From: Frankia alni ACN14a
Lineage (GTDB): Bacteria > Actinomycetota > Actinomycetes > Frankiales > Frankiaceae
DNA: 64,000 nucleotides
Direction: 5' to 3'
Assembly (NCBI RefSeq): GCF_000058485.1
Contig: NC_008278.1
Span: 62,001 to 126,000 of the forward strand
The notes below the pieces were generated by a model. That model worked only from the letters and a program-made list of their open reading frames with translations, searched no databases and was not told the origin of the DNA. The translations under genes and the position numbers were made by a program. The stretch's first letter is position 1. The number at the start of each line of letters is the position of its first letter. This document shows positions 34,156 to 43,537 of this stretch, in pieces.

Positions 34156-35910
34156 TCAGGAGGTCGGTGGCTGCTGGGCGAGCCGGGTCTTCACGGTGCC
34201 GGTCTGGCCGTTGCGGGTGTACGTCACCTCGACCTCGTCCCCGATGGCGTGCGAGCGCACCGCCGCGATCAGAGAGTCGACGTCGCTGACGGCTCGGTTG
34301 CCGACCTTGGTGATCACATCGCCGGTGCGCAGACCGGCGCCTGCCGCGGGGCCGCCGGAGACCATCGACCGGATCTGCGCACCGGTTCCGCTGGACGCCG
34401 TCGACCGGGTGTTCTCCGCTGCGGTCGACGCGGTGACGCCCAGGTAGGGATGTTGCGCGCGCCCGGTGGTGATGAGCTGAGTGGCCACCGATTCGGCGTA
34501 GTTGCCGGGGATCGCGAATCCGACGCCGATGTTGCCGGACTGCTGGCTACCACCGAAGGGGCTGCCTCCGCCGCCCCCGACGGTCGCGATCGCGCTGTTC
34601 ACCCCGATGATCTCACCGCGACTGTTGACCAGTGGGCCGCCGGAGTTACCCGGGTTGATCGGCGCGTCGGTCTGGATCGCGTCGAGGACGGTGTTCTGCT
34701 GGTCCTGCACGGTCGAGTCGCCGGTGCGGACCGGACGGTGCACGGCGCTGACGATGCCGGAGGTCACCGTGCCGTTCAGGCCGAGCGGGCTGCCGACCGC
34801 CACCACCAGCTCGCCGATGCTCAACGAGTCGGAGTTGCCGAAGGTCGCTGCGGTCAGCCCCGAAGCGTTGATCTTGATGATGGCGAGATCGGAACTGGGG
34901 TCCGTGCCCACGACCTGCGCGTCGAAGGTGCGGCCGTCCTGCAGGGTCACCGTGAGCGTGCCGCCGTCGGAGGCCCCCGACACGACGTGGTTGTTCGTCA
35001 GGATGTGGCCATCCGAGCGGATGATCGTCCCCGAGCCGGTGCCCGCCTCGCTGCTCGACTCCTCGGAGATCGTCACCACACTGGGGAGGATCTTCTGCGC
35101 CGCCGCGGCGACGGTGCCGGAGGCCGCCGGGGATGTCCCGCCGGAGCTGTCGCTGCTGCGTTCGAGCCCGGCGTTGGTCACGACCGTGTTCCCACTGTCG
35201 TTGTCGGCGACCAGGGCGCCGACGCCACCTCCGATGCCGGCGGCGACGAGGGCGATGGCGAGCCCCGCGGCCACCAGTCGGCGTCGCCGCCAGGGTGGCG
35301 GGGAGGCCGTCGCCGTGGCGAGCTGGTTGCCGTGGATGTCATACGTGGTAGGGGGAATGCCCCCGCCGGGAGCGCCCCACTGGCCGCCCCACGGCTGCCC
35401 CCCCGGCGGTGGGCCGGGCGGCAGGCCAGAACCGTCCTGCCCACCCGGCCCACCGACCCCCGGGGCACCCGGAGTGCCCGGGCCATACGGACCGCTCAAC
35501 CCGCCCGGCCCGGCGTTCGCCCTGACCACGCCCTGCCCCGGACCGCCCTGCCCCGGACCGCCCTGCCCTGGACCGCCCTGCCCTGGACCCGGGCTGGGCT
35601 GGCCCCAGGGCCCGGACGCGAGCCCGCCCGTGTTGAACGGTGCCGTCTGAGCGGGGCCGGTGGCTGGGTGGAACGGCACGGGAGCGCCGTAGGGCGCCCC
35701 GGGCGGGCCGGGGGGCGAGGACGTCACAGGACGGTCGGGCGCGGAGCCGACGGGGCCGGCCGGGTGGGGCTGTTCTGCCCGGGACCCGAATGCGCCATCG
35801 GCGGGTGGGGCCCAGGGGGACGGCGAGTCGTGCCCGGCGCCGGACTCCTCCCGGCCGCTGTCCGCCTGAGCGTCCTCGGCGCCGCTGCTGAAGGGGAGAC
35901 GCGGTGTCAT
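34156..35910 (-). CDS. HtrA/DegP-type membrane serine protease with PDZ domain
   Basis: 584-residue envelope protease for misfolded proteins. Gly/Pro-rich cytoplasmic N-terminus (about 1-200), one transmembrane helix (RLVAAGLAIALVAAGIGGGV), then a trypsin-like domain with the His (TNNHVVSG), Asp (SDLAIIK) and Ser (NPGNSGGPLV) triad intact, and one C-terminal PDZ domain (GLRTGDVITKVGNRAV). ATG 35910 has AAGGGAA ten bases upstream; GTG 35919 is the alternative. The N-terminus carries GPGQG tandem repeats. It follows mscL on the same strand, fitting a cell-envelope stress grouping. Confidence 0.9.
   Translation of the reverse strand: MTPRLPFSSGAEDAQADSGREESGAGHDSPSPWAPPADGAFGSRAEQPHPAGPVGSAPDRPVTSSPPGPPGAPYGAPVPFHPATGPAQTAPFNTGGLASGPWGQPSPGPGQGGPGQGGPGQGGPGQGVVRANAGPGGLSGPYGPGTPGAPGVGGPGGQDGSGLPPGPPPGGQPWGGQWGAPGGGIPPTTYDIHGNQLATATASPPPWRRRRLVAAGLAIALVAAGIGGGVGALVADNDSGNTVVTNAGLERSSDSSGGTSPAASGTVAAAAQKILPSVVTISEESSSEAGTGSGTIIRSDGHILTNNHVVSGASDGGTLTVTLQDGRTFDAQVVGTDPSSDLAIIKINASGLTAATFGNSDSLSIGELVVAVGSPLGLNGTVTSGIVSAVHRPVRTGDSTVQDQQNTVLDAIQTDAPINPGNSGGPLVNSRGEIIGVNSAIATVGGGGGSPFGGSQQSGNIGVGFAIPGNYAESVATQLITTGRAQHPYLGVTASTAAENTRSTASSGTGAQIRSMVSGGPAAGAGLRTGDVITKVGNRAVSDVDSLIAAVRSHAIGDEVEVTYTRNGQTGTVKTRLAQQPPTS
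35530..35590 (-). repeat. 12-bp tandem repeats in the htrA N-terminal region
   Basis: Four near-identical 15-bp ccctgccccggaccg units encode repeated GPGQG in the cytoplasmic segment. Confidence 0.75.
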
Positions 35911-36017
35911 GGTAGGCACTTTCCCTTGCGAGCCTGAGCGATTCCTGAATGCCGACCAACGTTCGGGTAAGCGATCGACAGGATGGTTCGGTGTGGAGTC
36001 CCTCCCGGTCGACCGGG

Positions 36018-36413
36018 TCAGGAGGTGGGGCGACGTTCCGCCAGTAGATCACGAATCTCGGTGAGCAGACGTGCCTCATCGGTCAGCACCGGGTCCTCCT
36101 CGGGCGGGATCTGGCCCCGGGCGCGCCGGTCGTTGATGGTCTTCAGGGGGAGCACCACGACGAAGTAGATCACAACCGCCACGGAGAGGAAGGCGATGAC
36201 ACTGTTGATGAACTCTCCGTAGCGAAACACGCTGCCGTTTAGCGTGAACGTGAGGGCGGAGAAGTCCGGTTTGCCGAAGATCGCCGCGATCAACGGGGTG
36301 AAGATGGTCTTCACCAGGGACGTGACGACCGCGGTGAAGGCGGTACCGACCACCACGGCGACCGCAAGGTCGACCACGTTCCCCCGCATCAGGAACTGCT
36401 TGAAGCCCTTCAA
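36018..36413 (-). CDS. mscL: Large-conductance mechanosensitive channel
   Basis: 131-residue pore protein that opens under hypo-osmotic shock. TTG 36413 preceded by GGGGGGAT gives the family-typical KGFKQFLMRGNVVDLAVAVVVGTAF start; ATG 36428 would add five residues. TM1 contains the conserved pore-lining stretch, FINSVIAFLSVAVVIYFVVV is TM2, and a charged C-terminal helix follows (LLTEIRDLLAERR). Length and motifs are complete. Confidence 0.93.
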   Translation of the reverse strand: MKGFKQFLMRGNVVDLAVAVVVGTAFTAVVTSLVKTIFTPLIAAIFGKPDFSALTFTLNGSVFRYGEFINSVIAFLSVAVVIYFVVVLPLKTINDRRARGQIPPEEDPVLTDEARLLTEIRDLLAERRPTS

Positions 36414-36601
36414 CGACGATCCCCCCATCGGGCGCCCGGTGCGCCCTGGGAGGATATCGCCCCAGGTCGGTGGCAACCGGCCCGGCCCCTATGCCCCCGG
36501 CGGCCTGTTGTCAACTAGGCGCGCGCTGCCTGTCGGCAACTCCGTGGTACACCGGTGGGACGAACGAATGCGTGCGGGGGCTCGGGATCGGAGGTCGTCT
36601 G

Positions 36602-38632
36602 GTGACGGACGGTGCGCGACGGGCCCAGTGGGACGACGATCGCCAGCCCGCCCACCGTCGGCCCGGGGAAGACCTCCCGCCGCGTGGGCCCTATCCCCCG
36701 GCCGAGCCAGCACCTCGCCCGACCACGGCCGCGGGATATGGCGGGCACCCTCCCCGCGGTGATCACGGTGGTGCGCCCGCCACCGGCGGCTATGGCAGTC
36801 GGCCCGCCGCCGGTGGCCATGGCGGCCCGCCTGTTTCCGACGGCTACGGCGATCGGCCCGCTCCCGGTGGTTACGGGGGCCCGCCCGGCGGCGGTGGCCA
36901 TGGCGGTCCGCCCACCTCCGGCGGTTATGGTCATCAGCCGTCGGTCGCCGGCTACGGGACGAGCACCGGCTCCTACGACCTGGGCGGTCCGCCGACCGGT
37001 TCCTACCTCCCCGGGGGCGCTGGCGGCGAACTCGGGCCCGTGGACGGCGCGCGAGAGGATCCGAACGTTCGAGGCCGCCGTCCGCAGGGCCGCGCCGACG
37101 GCCCGGGCTCGGCCGGCGCCGGAACCTCCATGCGCAGGGCGCTCGTCCCACCGGTCGGCGGCCGGCGCGTGGCGGGCGAGCCCGGGGGCCCGACGGCGCG
37201 GTCGGGTACCTCCACCGGGACGACGGGCCGACACGCGGTCGTGCGGGCGCGGCCGGTCCCCACGCCCGGAGCGGACGATCCGGCCACCGACGTGGAATCG
37301 GCCGGGCGGCCCGGTCGCTCGAAACACGCCGGCCGGCGGGATCGGACGATCCCGCCGGGGTTCGGGCCCGACGGCGGCCCGACCCACGATGCCTCAGGCC
37401 GCGACGCCTCAGGCCGCGACGCCTCAGCTCGCGACGCCTCAGCGCACCGCGCCTCAGCCCCCGGCGCTTCGCCGCCTGAGGCTGGTAGGCGCGCGGGTCG
37501 ACCCGGGACCGGGGGCAGGCCCGGCGGCGCCGACGCGCGGGCACGCTTCGCGGCACCCGAGGGCGTCGAGGACACCCGCCTCGACCGGACGGGCTCCCGC
37601 CGGCCGGCGCCGGGCTTCGGCGACCACACCGATCCTGGACGCTCCGACCGGCCCGCGGGCGCGGCACGACCGTCCCGGTCGCAGCGCTCTGGCGGCCCAG
37701 GACGAGCCGGCGCCGCCGGCCCCACCGCCGGTCGGGACCTCGAGCGGCCGGACTCGCCGCCCACCATGATCAGGAACCGCACGGGGCCGCATCGTGCTGG
37801 TGGCGATCGGACGGCCGGGCAGCGCCGCTCGGGTGGTCCCCGCACGGCGGCGATGGAGCGCGACTTCCCCGAGGCCGACGACGTCAACGACCTCGACGAG
37901 GCCGACGAACTCGACGATCGCCGCGACGGTGGCGGTGGCGACTCCATGTCCTTCCTGCACCGCCTCGGCGTCGCGCTGGTGGTGCTGGCGGTCGCGCTCG
38001 GGGTGGGGGTCGGTGCCGGCGTCGTGTGGGAGAAGGTGCGCCCCAGCGGCCGCACCGCCACGGACGCGCCCCTGGCGCCATCTCCGTCAGCCTCCGCCGC
38101 CGCCAGCGGACCGGCGGCGACCGGGCCGGGTGCGTCCGCCGCGGCGAGCACCGGCGGCCCACCGGCCGCGGGGCAGATCGCCGTGCCGGCGGACTGGGCC
38201 CCCTACACGGACCCGCTGCAGAAGGCGACCTTCTCCCACCCGCCGGTGTGGAAGCAGCGTCGCGACAACACCGGGATCTTCTACGGTGAGCCCGGCACCG
38301 TCTCGGACTACGGCCCGCAGATGATCGGGGTCGCCCGGATCGCCGGCACCGACCCGACGGCGGCGCTCACGCGCGTCCAGGCGGGCGAGTTCGACGCCGT
38401 CTCGGGGCTGACGAAGGAGCGGTCCGGCCCGACGACGGACACCAGCGGCCAACCGACCCAGGAGCTGGCCGGTTCCTACGACCGCGAGGGCCAGCGGGTG
38501 TCCTACCTGATGCGGACGGTCGCCGCGGACGGCGCCGTCTACGTGCTCATCGCGAGGGTCTCGACCAGCGCGGCCGCCACGCTGAACACGCTGATGGGTG
38601 CCTTGCGGGCGTCGTTCTCCCCGGTGGCCTGA
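36602..38632 (+). CDS. Gly/Tyr-rich membrane protein with external domain
   Basis: 676 residues. GTG 36602 is preceded by GGAGG. The cytoplasmic part (1-455) is disordered: Gly/Tyr/His/Pro repeats (GGYG, GGHGGPP), then basic and DASGRDAS-type repeats. One transmembrane helix (LGVALVVLAVALGVGVGAGVVW) follows an acidic stretch. The outer C-terminal 170 residues form a folded domain (WAPYTDPLQKATFSHPPVW, GPQMIGVARIAG) similar in style to extracellular parts of actinobacterial kinase-like membrane proteins. No catalytic motif is seen. Confidence 0.65.
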   Translation: MTDGARRAQWDDDRQPAHRRPGEDLPPRGPYPPAEPAPRPTTAAGYGGHPPRGDHGGAPATGGYGSRPAAGGHGGPPVSDGYGDRPAPGGYGGPPGGGGHGGPPTSGGYGHQPSVAGYGTSTGSYDLGGPPTGSYLPGGAGGELGPVDGAREDPNVRGRRPQGRADGPGSAGAGTSMRRALVPPVGGRRVAGEPGGPTARSGTSTGTTGRHAVVRARPVPTPGADDPATDVESAGRPGRSKHAGRRDRTIPPGFGPDGGPTHDASGRDASGRDASARDASAHRASAPGASPPEAGRRAGRPGTGGRPGGADARARFAAPEGVEDTRLDRTGSRRPAPGFGDHTDPGRSDRPAGAARPSRSQRSGGPGRAGAAGPTAGRDLERPDSPPTMIRNRTGPHRAGGDRTAGQRRSGGPRTAAMERDFPEADDVNDLDEADELDDRRDGGGGDSMSFLHRLGVALVVLAVALGVGVGAGVVWEKVRPSGRTATDAPLAPSPSASAAASGPAATGPGASAAASTGGPPAAGQIAVPADWAPYTDPLQKATFSHPPVWKQRRDNTGIFYGEPGTVSDYGPQMIGVARIAGTDPTAALTRVQAGEFDAVSGLTKERSGPTTDTSGQPTQELAGSYDREGQRVSYLMRTVAADGAVYVLIARVSTSAAATLNTLMGALRASFSPVA

Positions 38633-38645
38633 CCGGCGTCCGCCG

Positions 38646-39806
38646 TCACATCCGGGGCCCGGGGTGGGCCGACCGGGCCGGCGCCAGCAGGTTCCAGATC
38701 ACCCCGGTCGTGGCGAAGGAGTTCGGTCCGGTGGCAGGCGGCCAGCCGTGAGCCATCGAGGGCAACAGGTACTGGACGACCCGGGCCGAGGACGCGCACC
38801 GGGTTTCGCGGCGGACGGCCACCGGCCCCGTCGTCGTCGGCACGGCCGGGGGACCGGCGGTGGCGGCCAGACCGTCGGGCAGCGGTGTTGGCGCCCCGGC
38901 GGGCGGTGTCGGCGCCGCGGGCGAGCCGGTGGCCACCCCGGGCTGCTGCCCGGCGGACAGGGCGAGGGGCGATTCCGGGGCGTGCCAGGGCACCCCGGTG
39001 GAGTCGGTGAGGATCGTGTCGCCGGGCTGGCTGGGCAGCGGGCACTGGTCCACCGCGCGGAACGGCGCCATGCTCTCCTCGACCGGCGTGATCGCCGTCA
39101 GCAACACCGGTGACCACTGCGAGCCGAGGTAGGGGACGTGACCGTCTGCTCCGCCGTGCACGACGACGACGGTCAGCGGAGCCGCCGGCTGGCACTGCGC
39201 CACCTGCCGGCTCGCCGCCACCACGGCGATGCCGGCGAGCTCGTCGCCGTGCTCGCAGGCGTACCGGTAGGCGAGCATCCCGCCGTTGGACAGGCCGATC
39301 AGGCTGACCCGCGTGCGGTCGATCGGATAGTTCTCACTCAGGTGGGCGATCAGGGCACGCAGCCAGCCGACGTCGTCCGTATTGTTGATCTTTGCGGTGT
39401 CGCAGCAGGTCCCGGCGTTCCAGGCCTTGCCGATGCCGTCCGGGTAGACGACGGCGAGGCCCGCGGTCCGGGCGAGGCCGTCGAGATCCCAGTGAGCCTT
39501 GGGGTCGGTGCCGTCGTAGTGCAGGCTGTGCAGCGCCACTATCAGCGGGTAGGGCCGGGGGGTGCCGGGTGGCGGCAGTGTGATGCGGATCGGCGTGCCG
39601 CGGCCGGACCGTTCGAACGCGTCCGGCCCGGTGGTCGGCGTCGCGCTCGGAGTGGCCCCGGGGACCACACCGCCGCGGCGGGTCCCGCTCAACCCGCTAC
39701 AGCCAGTTACGACCAGTAGCACGGGGAGCAGGAAGGTGAGGAGCCAGACCGCGGTGACGCGGCGGCGACGAACGGCCGGCACGGTGGCCATTCTGACCCG
39801 CCGCAC
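38646..39806 (-). CDS. Secreted PHB-depolymerase-like esterase lipoprotein
   Basis: 386-residue alpha/beta hydrolase. The N-terminal hydrophobic segment ends in lipobox VVTGC (Cys36). Oxyanion-side LIVALHSLHYDG, nucleophile elbow GLSNGG with Ser173, and a late SMAHGWP that supplies the likely His match the esterase/PHB depolymerase (LpqC-like) family. A Pro/Ala-rich insertion of about 60 residues precedes the His. GTG 39806 or ATG 39791 may be the start. The natural substrate is probably an ester polymer or oligomer; unproven. Confidence 0.82.
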   Translation of the reverse strand: MRRVRMATVPAVRRRRVTAVWLLTFLLPVLLVVTGCSGLSGTRRGGVVPGATPSATPTTGPDAFERSGRGTPIRITLPPPGTPRPYPLIVALHSLHYDGTDPKAHWDLDGLARTAGLAVVYPDGIGKAWNAGTCCDTAKINNTDDVGWLRALIAHLSENYPIDRTRVSLIGLSNGGMLAYRYACEHGDELAGIAVVAASRQVAQCQPAAPLTVVVVHGGADGHVPYLGSQWSPVLLTAITPVEESMAPFRAVDQCPLPSQPGDTILTDSTGVPWHAPESPLALSAGQQPGVATGSPAAPTPPAGAPTPLPDGLAATAGPPAVPTTTGPVAVRRETRCASSARVVQYLLPSMAHGWPPATGPNSFATTGVIWNLLAPARSAHPGPRM

Positions 39807-39818
39807 GCGGGCTGGGCG

Positions 39819-40166
39819 TCACCGGTGCCGGTGATTACTCTTCGTGTTGGAACTACTACGAGCGAGGTCGCCCTCCGGGGCGCGGACCACATTGAGGCGG
39901 GGGCGCTCCGCCGCGGCCGGAGGTGACCACCGGCCGGTGGGGCGCGGCGGGGGAGCCGGGGTGTTCTCCGCGGCGGTGCGATAGCGGTCGAACGCCTCCT
40001 GGGCGCGACTCTCCAGGTCGTCGACGAGCGCCAGCGACTCGCGCACCCGACGTTCTCCCGCGGGACCGGCGGCGAGCAGGTCCGACAGACAGTTGTCCAC
40101 CGCGCGCCGCGCCGCCAGCCAGCCGAGGAGCAGTCGGGAACGCTCCATGTCCGAAAGCTCCTCCAC
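39819..40166 (-). CDS. Small helical hypothetical protein (115 aa)
   Basis: N-terminal 65 residues are predicted helices rich in Leu, Arg and Glu (ERSRLLLGWLAARRAVDNCLS, RRVRESLALVDDLESRAQ), possibly a coiled coil; the remainder is Pro-rich and disordered. GTG 40166 follows GGAGGG. No family is recognised. It lies 12 bp upstream of the esterase start and is probably co-transcribed with it. Confidence 0.55.
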   Translation of the reverse strand: MEELSDMERSRLLLGWLAARRAVDNCLSDLLAAGPAGERRVRESLALVDDLESRAQEAFDRYRTAAENTPAPPPRPTGRWSPPAAAERPRLNVVRAPEGDLARSSSNTKSNHRHR

Positions 40167-40451
40167 CGAGATGTCCCTCCGCTCGCCACTCGTGACGTTG
40201 ATGAGGTTCCTGCCGCGAAGATCGGTCGTGGGGAGATCGATCGGCGGGTCTCCTGGCTGGGTCAGGTGTCCGGGTCAGGTGTCGAGATCAGGTGTCCGGG
40301 TCCGGGCGGAATGGGGGGTTCAGGTCCGCGACCGGCGCTGACATCCCGTCCTCTCCCAGAGTGCCCCACCCAGGGGCCGAACGCGCCGTAGTTCGCCTAA
40401 CGCACATCCACTGGTCCCTGCGTGACGGTAGAGGCGGGAGCGTGCCACAGG

Positions 40452-41693
40452 CTACGGGGGTCCCTCCGCTCGGGGCCGGTCGGCGGGCCGCGACGGGGCG
40501 TTCGACCGTGGCGGCGAGGCGGAGGCCGAGGTCCGGTCGGGCCCGGCGGGGTCGAAGGGCACCTGTTCGCCCGGCGGTGGGATCGACGGGCGGGGCGCGG
40601 TGGCGGCGGCCGCTCCTGAGGCCGGGGCCGGGATCGACGGCGCCACCGGGCCGGCGGCCGGATCGGGTTCGACCGGCACGTCCGGGTCGTTGGACAGCTC
40701 CCCGGGCCTCGGTCCGCCGCCTCCCGGCTCGCCGCCTTTCGGTCCGCCGCCTCCCGGCCCGGGGGCATCGGCATCGGCATCGGCGTCGGTCAGGTCTGGG
40801 CCGACGCGGTCGGTACTGCCAGGGTCGGCGGCACCGGGGCCGGCGGTGCGGGCGTTGGGGTCGGTCGAGCTGGGATCGGCTGTGTCGGGGTCGCCGGTGC
40901 CGGGGCTCGCGACGCTGGGGCTGGCGGTGCTGGAGCTGGCGGTGCTGGGGTCCAGGTCGGCGCCATCGGGGTCGGGGTGGCGTGCGCGCCAGGTCAGCCG
41001 AGCCTGGGCGGCGGTGTCCTCGGCATGTTCGAGGATCTCCTCCCAGCGAAGCTGCATGGGACGGACGAGGCCCCCGCCGACGCCGACCACGATCACCCCG
41101 GTCAGGGCGGCGAGGACGGCCCAGAGCACGGGGGTCGTGACCGAGGTCGCGAGGCCCACCTCGTCGAGCCCGGCCTTGCCGAACGCGATCACGAGGACGG
41201 CGGCCACCGTGTTGCCGGCCGCGCGTGCGTAGCTGAGTTCCCGCAGCGCCTCGCGCACGAAGGTCCGAGCGAGGCGGGCGAGGCTGACCCCAATCGCGAT
41301 GATCACGGTGGCGAGCATGGTGTGCAGCAGCAGCGCGAGCAGCTCGGTGACGGTGTCCTCGGCGGCGCTCGGGCCGAAGACCCCCACGGCGACGCGCAGC
41401 ACCGCGAGCAGGCCGAGGCCGGTGAGCACCCGCACCGCGCCCGCGCGAACGTCCGCGGCCGGCCGACGCAGCAGGGCCGGCAGGCCGCACCGGTCGAGGA
41501 CCCCGTCGAATTCCAGCCGGGCCGCCAGGGCGGTCAGCAGCCGTGCCCCGGCCCGGACCAGCAGGCCGCCGAGCAGGCAGATCGCGAGGAAGACCCCGAT
41601 CTTCGGCCCGGTTTCCGCGATGCGGGACCAGGCGTCCGAGAAGCCGCGATCCCACGCGATGGCGACGGTCTCCTGCACCGGCCGATTGTACAC
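40452..41693 (-). CDS. Mechanosensitive-channel-like membrane protein with TM-helix repeats
   Basis: 413 residues. Four hydrophobic helices (GVFLAICLLGGLLVRAGARLL; VLTGLGLLAVLRVAVGVFG; MLATVIIAIGVSLARLAR; LWAVLAALTGVIVVGVGGGL) with repeated helix-Arg patterns resemble the conserved TM-helix family related to MscS, but there is no MscS beta domain. The C-terminal 170 residues are a low-complexity Ser/Asp/Pro/Ala tail. The start (GTG 41693) has no clear ribosome site; GTG 41678 is an alternative. Confidence 0.7.
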   Translation of the reverse strand: MYNRPVQETVAIAWDRGFSDAWSRIAETGPKIGVFLAICLLGGLLVRAGARLLTALAARLEFDGVLDRCGLPALLRRPAADVRAGAVRVLTGLGLLAVLRVAVGVFGPSAAEDTVTELLALLLHTMLATVIIAIGVSLARLARTFVREALRELSYARAAGNTVAAVLVIAFGKAGLDEVGLATSVTTPVLWAVLAALTGVIVVGVGGGLVRPMQLRWEEILEHAEDTAAQARLTWRARHPDPDGADLDPSTASSSTASPSVASPGTGDPDTADPSSTDPNARTAGPGAADPGSTDRVGPDLTDADADADAPGPGGGGPKGGEPGGGGPRPGELSNDPDVPVEPDPAAGPVAPSIPAPASGAAAATAPRPSIPPPGEQVPFDPAGPDRTSASASPPRSNAPSRPADRPRAEGPP

Positions 41694-41798
41694 TCACAGT
41701 AGTTTTTCGATGACGCACAGCTATAGATCGGCGGGTCCTCCGGGCGTCGTCCCGCGCTGCCACGGCGCGGGCCGGGCGTCGGTCTAACGTCCGGTCGC

Positions 41799-43154
41799 AT
41801 GACGGTGTCGGTCTGCTGGCTGCGGCGGGATCTGCGACTGAGCGACAGTCCGGCGCTGTGCGCGGCGGTGGACGGGGCCGACGATGTGCTGGTGCTGTTC
41901 GTCCTCGACGACGCGCTGCGCCGCCCGGCCGGGCCGGTTCGGCTCGCGTTCCTGTACCGCTGCCTGCGCGAGCTGGACGACCGGCTGGGCGGCCGGCTGT
42001 GCGTGCGCCGCGGCGACCCGGTGGACGTCGTACCCGAGGTCGCGCGGGCCGTCGACGCGCGCCGGGTGCACATATCCGCGGACTACGGGCCCTACGGGCG
42101 GCGTCGCGACGGCGAGGTCGAGCAGGCGCTGCGCGCCGGCGGCCGGGAGCTCGTCCGGACCGGGTCGCCGTACGCGGTCGCGCCGGGCCGGCTGGCCACG
42201 GCGGGCGGCACGCCGTTCCGCGTCTTCACGCCGTTCTACCGGGCGTGGAAGGAGCATGGCTGGCGCCGCCCGGTCGCCGAGCCGGTCGGCGCGCGCTGGG
42301 CGCTGCTGGCCTCGGACGGTATCCCGGCCGATCCGGACCTCGGGGGTACCCGGCTGCCCGCGGCGGGCGAACGGGCCGCGCGCGAGCGGCTGGCCGAGTT
42401 CCTGGCCGGGTCGCTGACCGGCTACGCCGAGCGGCGTGACGTGCCCGGCCAGGACACCACCTCGCGGCTGTCGCCCTACCTGAAGTACGGCTGCATCCAT
42501 CCGCGGACCGTCCTTGCCGAGCTCGACCGAGCCACCTCTCCCCGTGACGCCGAGAAGTTCCGGTCGGAGCTGGCCTGGCGGGAGTTCTACGCCGAGGTGC
42601 TCGCGGCGAATCCGGCGTCGGCCCGGGCGGATCTGACCGGTGCACTGGCCGACATGGCATACGACCCGCCGGAGGGCGGATTCGAGGCCTGGAAGTGGGG
42701 ACGGACGGGGTTCCCCATCGTCGATGCGGGCATGCGCCAGCTGCTCGCCGAGGGCTGGGTGCCCAACCGGGTGCGCATGATCGAGGCGTCGTTCGTGTGC
42801 AAGGACCTGCACGTCCACTGGACGCACGGGGCGCGGTGGTTCCTCGACCATCTCGTCGACGGCGACCTGGCGTCGAACCATCACGGCTGGCAGTGGACGG
42901 CCGGCACGGGGACGGACGCCGCACCGTACTTCCGGGTGTTCAACCCGGTGTCGCAGGGCCACCGGTACGACCCGGACGGGACCTACGTGCGCCGCTGGAT
43001 ACCGCAGCTTCGTGACGTACCGGCGGCGAAGGTGCACGAGCCGTGGACGCTGCCCGGCGGTCCGCCCGCGGGGTATCCGGCGCCGGTGGTCGACCATGCC
43101 ACCGAGCGGCGGGAGTCGCTGGCCCGCTACGAGGCGGCCCGTCGCCGCGGCTGA
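41799..43154 (+). CDS. phr: Deoxyribodipyrimidine photolyase
   Basis: Light-driven repair of cyclobutane pyrimidine dimers. 451 residues, class I length. N-terminal antenna-binding Rossmann domain (VCWLRRDLRLSDSPAL), then the FAD-binding helical domain with SPYLKYGCIHPRTV, ELAWREFYAEVL, GRTGFPIVDAGMRQL, GWVPNRVRMIEASFVCKDL, DLASNHHGWQWTAGTGTDAAPYFRVFNP in outline, all standard CPD photolyase signatures. It is followed after 380 bp by a uracil-DNA glycosylase gene on the same strand. Confidence 0.93.
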   Translation: MTVSVCWLRRDLRLSDSPALCAAVDGADDVLVLFVLDDALRRPAGPVRLAFLYRCLRELDDRLGGRLCVRRGDPVDVVPEVARAVDARRVHISADYGPYGRRRDGEVEQALRAGGRELVRTGSPYAVAPGRLATAGGTPFRVFTPFYRAWKEHGWRRPVAEPVGARWALLASDGIPADPDLGGTRLPAAGERAARERLAEFLAGSLTGYAERRDVPGQDTTSRLSPYLKYGCIHPRTVLAELDRATSPRDAEKFRSELAWREFYAEVLAANPASARADLTGALADMAYDPPEGGFEAWKWGRTGFPIVDAGMRQLLAEGWVPNRVRMIEASFVCKDLHVHWTHGARWFLDHLVDGDLASNHHGWQWTAGTGTDAAPYFRVFNPVSQGHRYDPDGTYVRRWIPQLRDVPAAKVHEPWTLPGGPPAGYPAPVVDHATERRESLARYEAARRRG

Positions 43155-43537
43155 GCCGGCCCGAGCAGCTCCGAACTCGGGAGACGGAGCGACACGGAGC
43201 GACACGGAGAGGTACGGAGAGGTACGAAGAGGTACGAAACCGGGCATCGGCGGGGATCGTCTAGCGGATCGATGGCTTGCTCGCAAGCGTGACACGTGTC
43301 GCGCATCCGACACGCGGGTTGTGCGGTCCGCTGGGTACGGCGGGCGGGGATTGGCCACCCTTGTTCCAGGGCAGGGAGTGTGTGGGCAGGGATCTCCCGC
43401 TCGAAGCCCGGTGGAGAAGTGACGGGCTCCGCCGGAGGTGGTCGCGCCCGCGTGGGGTGTGGAGGGCAACCCACGTGCGGCGCGCCACGCCCACCCCGGC
43501 GGGGTCGCGGGCCGGCGCGTCCGCTTGAATCGTCAGG
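43155..43537. other. Intergenic region between photolyase and udgX
   Basis: No supported gene. At 43180-43240 there are tandem 10-bp units (cacggagcga, gtacggagag, gtacgaagag types). The rest is GC-rich with no clear promoter or hairpin. Confidence 0.6.

Noticed and set aside
40288-41763. 491-codon minus-strand frame overlapping the TM-helix protein gene
   Set aside because: Arg/Pro-rich shadow; the frame at 40452-41693 encodes coherent membrane helices.
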